The translations under genes and the position numbers were made by a program. Below are positions 1-5,040 of a DNA stretch of 5,040 nt, piece after piece. Each line of letters opens with the position of its first letter. The stretch's first letter is position 1. The notes below the pieces were generated by a model. That model worked only from the letters and a program-made list of their open reading frames with translations, was not told the origin of the DNA and did no database searches. This stretch comes from Sphingomonadaceae bacterium (GTDB lineage: Bacteria > Pseudomonadota > Alphaproteobacteria > Sphingomonadales > Sphingomonadaceae), in assembly GCA_009923795.1 (NCBI GenBank), contig RFSU01000167.1, positions 1 to 5,040 of the forward strand, in the 5' to 3' direction.

Positions 1-156
1 GTTGATATCAGTATTATTAACGCCTGCTGCGCCAATATGGATCAGAACCTCATCCAGCCCCGGCAGGGGCACAGGCACATCCTCACGCAGATCAAGCTGA
101 TCAAACCCGCCATGGCCGGTCAAAACAACCGCGCGCATGGTTTTGGGCAGGGTCAT
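1..156 (-). CDS. Medium-chain dehydrogenase/reductase, quinone oxidoreductase-like (N-terminal fragment)
   Basis: The 52 visible codons form the start of a GroES-like N-terminal domain of the MDR (zinc-type alcohol dehydrogenase/quinone oxidoreductase) superfamily. The order of elements is typical: a first strand MRAVVLTGHGG, a segment rich in acidic residues and prolines, then VLIHIGAAGVNNTDIN. Classical zinc alcohol dehydrogenases have a catalytic Cys in the last motif (GVCHxD). Here it reads GVNNTD, which points to the zinc-independent quinone oxidoreductase branch; this is inference from a fragment. The ATG at 156-154 overlaps the TGA of the oxygenase gene by 4 nt (ATGA), which favours this start. 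A second ATG (residue 7, at 138-136) immediately before RAVV is an alternative. A weak purine-rich stretch (GAGCGGGCGGA) precedes the first ATG. The gene runs off the left edge, so the NAD(P)H-binding half is not seen. The family is fairly sure; the substrate is unknown. Confidence 0.82.
   Translation of the reverse strand, partial: MTLPKTMRAVVLTGHGGFDQLDLREDVPVPLPGLDEVLIHIGAAGVNNTDIN
153..156 (-). other. Stop/start overlap ATGA between Rieske oxygenase and MDR genes
   Basis: The ATG of the MDR gene (156-154) overlaps the TGA of the oxygenase gene (155-153) by 4 nt. This arrangement is typical of translationally coupled operon genes and ties the MDR gene to the demethylation operon. If the MDR gene instead starts at the second ATG (138), the overlap becomes a short gap and the coupling argument weakens. 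Confidence 0.72.
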
Positions 157-1403
157 TCCGCCCGCTCAAGCCCGAATTGGTTGAGATACCATTTCTGGAA
201 GTTAAGCACGCTGCCTTCCTGATCAGAATAGCGACCGGGACGATAGCGGCTGGACATGATGCCCGCCTGATTATTTTCCGTAATCACTTTGTCCTGCGTT
301 GTGGTCGCGTGATAGCCCCAGATCATCTTGTCGATATCGACCTGATCTTCGGTGGCGCGTCCATCGACAAGCCAAATCATCTCAACATCGGTTGCCAATG
401 CGCCGCGCGGCGTGAACTGGAACAGGATGACGAAATGATCGTCGGCAACAAGCTGACTGAACGGGCTGAAGCTCAAGTGCATCCGCCCGCCATCGGCTTT
501 CGTCCGTTTGCCCATCAGCGGCGCAGGGGCGGTGCCATCTTGCGTTTCAGAGGCCCATCCGTCTTTGTTCATCCGCTGCATCAACAGCCGCAAATGGCTG
601 GTTTCTGGGGCGTCATCGATAGTGCCAATGGGCCGGCCTGCGGCGGCGGCACTTTCTTCCCACGCCTTGAGCTTGGGGGCAAAATTGGCAATGGCATCTG
701 CCGGACCAGAGCTTGGCCCCGCTCCAACGGCCACAATCGATTCCGAAGCATGCATGGAGCAAAATTCCGGATGCGACGGGACGCAGTGATAGCATTCAAA
801 GAAATTCTCGACGACCAGTTTCCAATTGGCTGTCGTTGGATAGCTTCCGGCATAGGCAATCCGCGCATCGTCGATGCCGTGATAGTCGAGGATCGGCCCC
901 ATATCGCCAAAGGTCGCGTCGAAATCGACCGGCTCGTCTTCGCTCATATTGATGAAGACTAGGCCATGGAACACCCGGACATGGCAGGGAATTAGACCGT
1001 TTTCGGCCTTATCAAAATCCTCCGGCATCAACCGGGCGGAGATCAGCCGACCATCCAGACCAAAGGTCCACGCGTGATAGGGGCAGACAAGCCGGGGCGC
1101 ATTGCCGCTTTCGGCCTGACAAATGGTCGATCCGCGATGGCGGCACACATTGAAAAACGCACGGACGCTGTCTGCATTTTCCCGAATGACGATGATTTGC
1201 TCTGCACCGATTTTGAACAGGAAGTAATCGCCCTTATTGGGAATACGCGACACATGGCCTGCGACAATCCATTTCTGGCTAATCACCCGATCCATATCAG
1301 CCTGAAACACCGCATCGCTGACGTAAAATTCCTGATCAAAGCTATAGCCAACGCGCGTATTGGCGGCGAGGCGGCCCATGAGGTCTGCAGAAGTCTCAGT
1401 CAT
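153..1403 (-). CDS. Rieske non-haem iron oxygenase alpha subunit, probable quaternary-ammonium (betaine-type) N-demethylase
   Basis: This is a complete 416-residue oxygenase component, close to the usual length of glycine betaine monooxygenase (GbcA-type) and related enzymes. The N-terminal Rieske domain holds the [2Fe-2S] ligands C87, H89, C107 and H110 (CRHRG ... CPYHAW). The C-terminal catalytic domain has NWKLVVENFFECYH followed by VPSHPE, giving iron ligands H206 and H211, with D371 (TTQDKV) the likely third ligand. The residue bridging the Rieske and iron sites is E203, where aromatic-ring dioxygenases have Asp. Glu at this place is known in carnitine monooxygenase CntA and its relatives, so an N-methyl quaternary amine is the likely substrate: one methyl group hydroxylated and lost as formaldehyde. 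Directly upstream lie two demethylating flavoenzymes, which supports glycine betaine to dimethylglycine. The protein should be cytosolic and needs an external reductase, none of which is visible. The ATG at 1403-1401 shares one base with the upstream stop; there is no strong ribosome binding site, so coupled translation is likely. The fold is near certain; the exact substrate is inferred. Confidence 0.93.
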   Translation of the reverse strand: MTETSADLMGRLAANTRVGYSFDQEFYVSDAVFQADMDRVISQKWIVAGHVSRIPNKGDYFLFKIGAEQIIVIRENADSVRAFFNVCRHRGSTICQAESGNAPRLVCPYHAWTFGLDGRLISARLMPEDFDKAENGLIPCHVRVFHGLVFINMSEDEPVDFDATFGDMGPILDYHGIDDARIAYAGSYPTTANWKLVVENFFECYHCVPSHPEFCSMHASESIVAVGAGPSSGPADAIANFAPKLKAWEESAAAAGRPIGTIDDAPETSHLRLLMQRMNKDGWASETQDGTAPAPLMGKRTKADGGRMHLSFSPFSQLVADDHFVILFQFTPRGALATDVEMIWLVDGRATEDQVDIDKMIWGYHATTTQDKVITENNQAGIMSSRYRPGRYSDQEGSVLNFQKWYLNQFGLERAE

Positions 1404-1405
1404 CA
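1401..1405 (-). other. Stop/start overlap TGATG between dehydrogenase and Rieske oxygenase genes
   Basis: The TGA (1405-1403) ending the 814-residue dehydrogenase shares its last base with the ATG (1403-1401) of the oxygenase. The 20 nt before it hold no convincing Shine-Dalgarno sequence, only a weak GGA about 10 nt upstream. Reinitiation by ribosomes finishing the upstream gene is therefore the likely mode of translation (inference). Confidence 0.8.
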
Positions 1406-3847
1406 GATTTTGATCCGTGCATTTGAAGGGTCATAAAGGGGCTTGAGCGATGCGGTTACAGGGTAACGCACACCCGCAATTTCGATTTCATAATCATCCG
1501 CGCCAATCGGGCCGACAACACCGCCATCCGCCGCCGTCACATAGCCAAGGCCACAAGACGCGCCGAGCGTATGGGCGTACATGCCCGAGCGGATATAGCC
1601 TGCAATCCGGTCGCCCTGCCAAATCGGCTCATTATGATAGAGCATCGGCTCTGGCGATTTCAGCAGGAATTGAACGAGCTTTTGCTTCAGCCCCTCTTCC
1701 TTCTGCTTCACCAGCGCCTCTCGGCCGATAAAGCCGCCAGGCTTGTCCATCTTCACCGCAAAACCAAGCCCAGCTTCCAAGGGCGTATCTTCATCGGTGA
1801 TGTCATGCCCCCAATGGCGATAGGCCTTTTCCATGCGCAGCGCGTTAAGCGCGTGATAGCCGCAATGCTTAAGGCCAAAGGCCGCGCCCGCTGCGACAAT
1901 CTCATCATAGACACCCGTCATGAATTCGGTCGGGATATAGAGCTCCCAGCCCAATTCGCCGACATAAGTGATGCGCGAGGCACGCACGATGGCATAGCCC
2001 AGCTCAATTTCTTGGCTCGTCGCAAAGGGAAACGCCTCATGCGACAAATCATTGGGGCAAATCGATTGCAGCAATGCACGCGCATTTGGCCCCATGATCG
2101 AGATAACGCCCATGCCCGACGACACGTTGGTAAGAACGGCGTGCGCATCATGGGGGATATGGCGTGTCAGCCAGTTGAAATCCTTCGTTTCTGTCTCGGC
2201 CCCAGTGACAATGAGATAGGCCGTCTGCGACAGTCGGGTGACCGTCAAATCCGCCTCAATCCCGCCCTTGTCATTCAGCCATTGGGTATAGATCAACTTG
2301 CCCGGCGCCACATCAACATCATTGGCGCACACGCGGTTCAGAACAGCACAGGCATCGCGCCCTTCCAGCCGGAATTTGGCAAAGGAGCTTTGGTCGAACA
2401 GGCCCACGGCCTCGCGCACGGCTTTGCACTCTTCGGCATTGGCCTCAAACCAGTTTTGGCGGCCATAGCTATATGCATATTTGGGCTTGCTGCCCGGTGC
2501 GCCATACCAATTGGGGCGCTCCCAGCCAAAAGCCTCGCCATGGCAGGCACCGGCGGCAACCAACCGATCATGAATGGCAGAGCGACGGACACCGCGCGCG
2601 GTTTCATATTGCTTGAAGGGATAATGCGTCGCGTAGAGCAGCCCAAGGCTCTCGGTCACGCGTTCGCGCAGATATTTGCGGTTAATCTGGAACGGCATGT
2701 TGCGCCGAATATCGACCGTCCACAAATCCGCTGGCGGAATGCCGTCACGGATCCAGTCGGCCATCACCTTGCCAACGCCGCCTGCGGATTGCAGGCCGAT
2801 GGAGTTGAGACCAGCGGCAACAAAGCACCCCTTCAGCTCGGCACTTTCGCCCAGATGATAGCGCACATCCGGGGTGAAGCTTTCCGGTCCGCAGAAGAAT
2901 TTTTGGATGCCCGCTTTTTCGAGCGCAGGCACACGCCGCATGGCGTCCATCAACAAGGGCTCGAAATGCTCAAAGCTGCCGGCGATTTCATCAAAGCAGA
3001 AATCTTCGGAAATGCCGTCCATGCCCCAAGGCCGCGCATTGGGTTCAAAGGCCCCAACCAGCAACTTGCCCGCATCATATTTATAATAGCCGCAATAATC
3101 ATAGTCGCGCAGCACGGGGAGCGTGTTGTCGATCCCCTCCACCCCTTCGAACAGAACATAATAATGCTCGCACGCGTGCAATGGCGCGGCCACGCCAATG
3201 CTCGCCGCCAGATCGCGGGTCCACATCCCGCCGCAGATGACGACATAATCGGCATCAATCGATCCATCATCGGTATCGACACCCGTCACACGCTCCCCAT
3301 TATGGCGGATTTTCGTAACTTTGGTGTTCTCAAAAATCTGCGCGCCGCCGGTGCGCGCGCCTTTGGCCAGCGCCTGTGTAATGTCCACGGCATTGGCATA
3401 GCCATCGCTCGGGATATGAATGCCGCCGACCACATCATCGACATTGACGATATGGGCGAGTTCTTTGATCTCTTCCGGCGTCACGACATGGACGGGCAGA
3501 TCAAACACCTTTGCCATAGAGGCGCTGCGTTTCAGCTCTTCAAACCGCTCCGCATTGGTCGCCATCGAAATGGATCCGCACTGGCGATAGCCTGTGGCTT
3601 GGCCTGTTTCTGCTTCCAGCCCGCGATAAAGTTCGCCCGTATATTTGGCGAGCTTGGTCATATTGATCGAGGGGCGCAACTGCCCCACCAGCCCGGCCGC
3701 GTGCCAAGTCGTCCCGCTGGTCAGTTGCTTACGCTCAAGCAAAACAACATCGTCCCAGCCAATCTTGGTCAGGTGATAGGCAATGGAGCAGCCAATAACG
3801 CCGCCACCAACGATGACGACCCGCGCCTTTTTGGGAAGTTCAGCCAC
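1403..3847 (-). CDS. FAD-dependent, folate-linked N-methyl amino acid dehydrogenase, sarcosine dehydrogenase-like
   Basis: This is a complete 814-residue two-part flavoenzyme, about the length of dimethylglycine oxidase and sarcosine/dimethylglycine dehydrogenases. The N-terminal DAO-type FAD domain (about 8-375) starts with VVIVGGGVIG (GxGxxG at 14-19) and has E38 for the FAD ribose. SGTTWHAAGL contains H49, matching the histidine that carries covalent FAD in mammalian dimethylglycine dehydrogenase. CGPESFTPD (319-327) and QLRPS (56-60) resemble sarcosine dehydrogenase. H228 and Y254 are candidate active-site residues by position. A linker domain (about 380-435) leads to the GcvT folate-binding domain (about 437-705), with GWERP, KGGIEADLTVTR (D533 as the presumed folate-site acid), GELGWELYIP and LEAGLGF. 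A GcvT C-terminal barrel follows (about 715-808). Expected reaction: oxidative demethylation of a secondary or tertiary N-methyl amino acid, with the methylene group passed to tetrahydrofolate. The start is GTG; an in-frame TGA two codons upstream rules out a longer product, and GAGGG lies 8 nt before it. No signal peptide is seen. Sarcosine rather than dimethylglycine as substrate is inference. Confidence 0.93.
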   Translation of the reverse strand: MAELPKKARVVIVGGGVIGCSIAYHLTKIGWDDVVLLERKQLTSGTTWHAAGLVGQLRPSINMTKLAKYTGELYRGLEAETGQATGYRQCGSISMATNAERFEELKRSASMAKVFDLPVHVVTPEEIKELAHIVNVDDVVGGIHIPSDGYANAVDITQALAKGARTGGAQIFENTKVTKIRHNGERVTGVDTDDGSIDADYVVICGGMWTRDLAASIGVAAPLHACEHYYVLFEGVEGIDNTLPVLRDYDYCGYYKYDAGKLLVGAFEPNARPWGMDGISEDFCFDEIAGSFEHFEPLLMDAMRRVPALEKAGIQKFFCGPESFTPDVRYHLGESAELKGCFVAAGLNSIGLQSAGGVGKVMADWIRDGIPPADLWTVDIRRNMPFQINRKYLRERVTESLGLLYATHYPFKQYETARGVRRSAIHDRLVAAGACHGEAFGWERPNWYGAPGSKPKYAYSYGRQNWFEANAEECKAVREAVGLFDQSSFAKFRLEGRDACAVLNRVCANDVDVAPGKLIYTQWLNDKGGIEADLTVTRLSQTAYLIVTGAETETKDFNWLTRHIPHDAHAVLTNVSSGMGVISIMGPNARALLQSICPNDLSHEAFPFATSQEIELGYAIVRASRITYVGELGWELYIPTEFMTGVYDEIVAAGAAFGLKHCGYHALNALRMEKAYRHWGHDITDEDTPLEAGLGFAVKMDKPGGFIGREALVKQKEEGLKQKLVQFLLKSPEPMLYHNEPIWQGDRIAGYIRSGMYAHTLGASCGLGYVTAADGGVVGPIGADDYEIEIAGVRYPVTASLKPLYDPSNARIKI

Positions 3848-3850
3848 AGG

Positions 3851-5040
3851 TCAAACCCTCATCTTTGCATTGTCAGGATCATAAGCGGGGCCGGCCAAAA
3901 CCACGGCCTCATGCCGTTCCCCCTGCAAATAAACATCAAATGTAGACCCGGGGGTAGATTGCTCCAACGGCACACAGGCGAAGAACAAGCTCTTGCCCAC
4001 GCGGTGCCCATAGCCCCCTGATGTCGTCAGGCCGATGCAGTTTTCGCCAATCAGGCAGGGTTCAGCCCCCCGCACATCGACATTGGTTGCAGCGACTTCC
4101 CCATAGACAATGCGGAAACGGTCTGGTGCATCCAGCGTTGCCTGCTTGCCGACAAAGTCTTCCTTGTTGAAATTGATGAAGCGCGGCATGTCCGCTTCAA
4201 TCATCGTCAATTCATTGGTGAGTTCGGAGCCCCAGGCCTTATAGCCTTTTTCCATCCGCATCGTATTTGCGGCATAGAGCCCGTAATTGACGATGCCATA
4301 GTCCTGCCCAGCGTCCCAAACGGCATCATATAGCGCCGCAAGTTCGTCCATCGCGGGATGCAGCTCCCATCCAAGCTCACCGGCATAAGACACACGAAGC
4401 GCGCGCATTTTTATGCCTGCGATGGTGATTTCCTGACCACTTAACCAGCGGAACCCTTCATTCGTTAAGTCCGCATCGGTAAGCTTTGCCAACACATCGC
4501 GCGAACGCGGGCCGTTCATCACCAAAACGCCCAAGTCCATCGTCAAATTGCGGATGGTGACATCCTCATGCGGCAATTTGCTCTGGATCAGCAAATCCCA
4601 ATCGCGTTGCTCAGCCGCCGCCGCCGAGAGGCAGTAAAAATGATCGTCGGCAAAGCGGGTGACCGTCATTTCGCCGTAAATACGACCTTGAATCGACAAG
4701 GGGTGTACCAAGCCGATACCACCCAATTTCTTGGGCATGCGGTTGGCGCAAATACGATTGAGGAATGCCTCCGCATCGGGGCCGCTTACGTCATATTTGG
4801 CAAAGCCCGACAGATCGAGCACGCCAACGCCTTCGGCCACAGCCTTCACTTCGGCGGCGACCGCGTCGAAGCTATTGGTGCGTTGATAGCCGCCTTGTTC
4901 CTCCGCGTCATCAAGCGCGAAATATTTGGGGCGTTCCCAGCCATAGGTTTCGCCATAGACAGCGCCTGCCGCCTTCAGTTTTTCATACAAAGCGCTCGTC
5001 TTTTGCGGGCGACCATCCGGCTCTTCCTCACCGGGAAGCC
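3851..5040 (-). CDS. FAD/GcvT-type dehydrogenase, dimethylglycine dehydrogenase-like (C-terminal part; 5' end outside window)
   Basis: The frame is open to the right edge, with 395 complete codons visible. The first 16 (LPGEEEPDGRPQKTSA) read smoothly into LYEKLKAAGAVYGETYGWERP, which aligns with residues about 425-445 of the downstream paralogue. A TTG at 4990 could be mistaken for a start but lies inside this inter-domain linker. By that alignment about 420 residues, the whole FAD domain, should lie beyond 5040, for a total of about 800. The visible part is the GcvT-type tetrahydrofolate-binding domain (GWERPKYFA, SGFAKYDVSGPDAEAFLNRICANR, GELGWEL, RMEKGYKAWGSEL, FVGKQA) followed by the small C-terminal barrel ending AYDPDNAKMRV. 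The folate-site motif reads GRIYGEMTVTR, with Glu (codon 4672-4670) where the paralogue has Asp. This GRxYxE form resembles mitochondrial dimethylglycine dehydrogenase. Likely role: oxidation of dimethylglycine to sarcosine with one-carbon transfer to folate. The specificity, and the presence of the FAD half, are inferred. Confidence 0.88.
   Translation of the reverse strand, partial: LPGEEEPDGRPQKTSALYEKLKAAGAVYGETYGWERPKYFALDDAEEQGGYQRTNSFDAVAAEVKAVAEGVGVLDLSGFAKYDVSGPDAEAFLNRICANRMPKKLGGIGLVHPLSIQGRIYGEMTVTRFADDHFYCLSAAAAEQRDWDLLIQSKLPHEDVTIRNLTMDLGVLVMNGPRSRDVLAKLTDADLTNEGFRWLSGQEITIAGIKMRALRVSYAGELGWELHPAMDELAALYDAVWDAGQDYGIVNYGLYAANTMRMEKGYKAWGSELTNELTMIEADMPRFINFNKEDFVGKQATLDAPDRFRIVYGEVAATNVDVRGAEPCLIGENCIGLTTSGGYGHRVGKSLFFACVPLEQSTPGSTFDVYLQGERHEAVVLAGPAYDPDNAKMRV
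3856..3860 (-). promoter_or_regulatory. Ribosome binding site of the sarcosine dehydrogenase-like gene
   Basis: GAGGG on the minus strand sits 8 nt before the GTG start at 3847, inside the last codons of the upstream dehydrogenase gene (ATG AGG GTT TGA). It is the best Shine-Dalgarno match at any junction in the window. It supports the GTG, which is also the first possible start after the in-frame TGA at 3853-3851. Confidence 0.7.

Noticed and set aside
1403..1450. A terminator or promoter at the dehydrogenase-oxygenase junction.
   Set aside because: The genes overlap by one base, and I see no stem-loop with a T-run and no recognisable -35/-10 pair; the sequence is coding throughout.
1571..4021. 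An 816-codon open frame on the plus strand, antisense to the 814-residue dehydrogenase gene.
   Set aside because: Its codons are exact reverse complements of the minus-strand codons, so it stays open simply because the real gene there avoids TTA, CTA and TCA. The translation shows no recognisable domain, and it crosses a gene boundary. The same explanation covers the plus-strand frames at 177-962 and 1074-1436.
4988..4990. TTG at 4990 as the start of a free-standing 379-residue GcvT-like protein.
   Set aside because: The frame continues upstream to the window edge, and the extra residues match the linker of full-length FAD/GcvT dehydrogenases. No ribosome binding site precedes the TTG.
1403..4990. 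The two GcvT-encoding stretches as a DNA-level direct repeat or recent duplication.
   Set aside because: Similarity is clear only at the protein level (GWERP, GELGWEL, RMEK, DPxNA). DNA identity is limited to short conserved motifs, so this is an old paralogy and not a repeat element.

Overview
The window is fully coding: four genes on the minus strand, read from right to left, with essentially no intergenic DNA. Protein similarity, moderately high GC, avoidance of TTA/CTA/TCA codons and TGA stops at all three visible gene ends suggest an alphaproteobacterium, possibly a sphingomonad. This assignment is tentative, because no rRNA or taxonomic marker is present.

Layout in transcription order: (1) 5040-3851 is the 3' part of a gene for an FAD/GcvT-type N-methyl amino acid dehydrogenase, dimethylglycine dehydrogenase-like; its FAD half lies outside the window. 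(2) 3847-1403 is a complete 814-residue paralogue with sarcosine dehydrogenase-like hallmarks: a Rossmann FAD site, a predicted covalent-FAD histidine and a folate-binding GcvT half. (3) 1403-153 is a complete 416-residue Rieske non-haem iron oxygenase alpha subunit with a bridging Glu, as in quaternary-ammonium oxygenases such as glycine betaine and carnitine monooxygenases. (4) 156-1 is the N-terminus of a medium-chain dehydrogenase/reductase of the quinone-oxidoreductase type, cut by the window edge. The junctions are a 3-nt gap, a 1-nt overlap (TGATG) and a 4-nt overlap (ATGA), so this is one operon with probable translational coupling. Its promoter must lie beyond position 5040 and its terminator before position 1.

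The genes suggest one catabolic route. The Rieske enzyme would remove a methyl group from a quaternary N-methyl compound, most simply glycine betaine to dimethylglycine plus formaldehyde. The two flavoenzymes would then oxidise dimethylglycine to sarcosine and sarcosine to glycine, passing the one-carbon units to tetrahydrofolate. Substrate identity is inference; other betaines remain possible. No Rieske reductase is visible. There are no RNA genes, mobile elements, CRISPR arrays or promoters that I can support.
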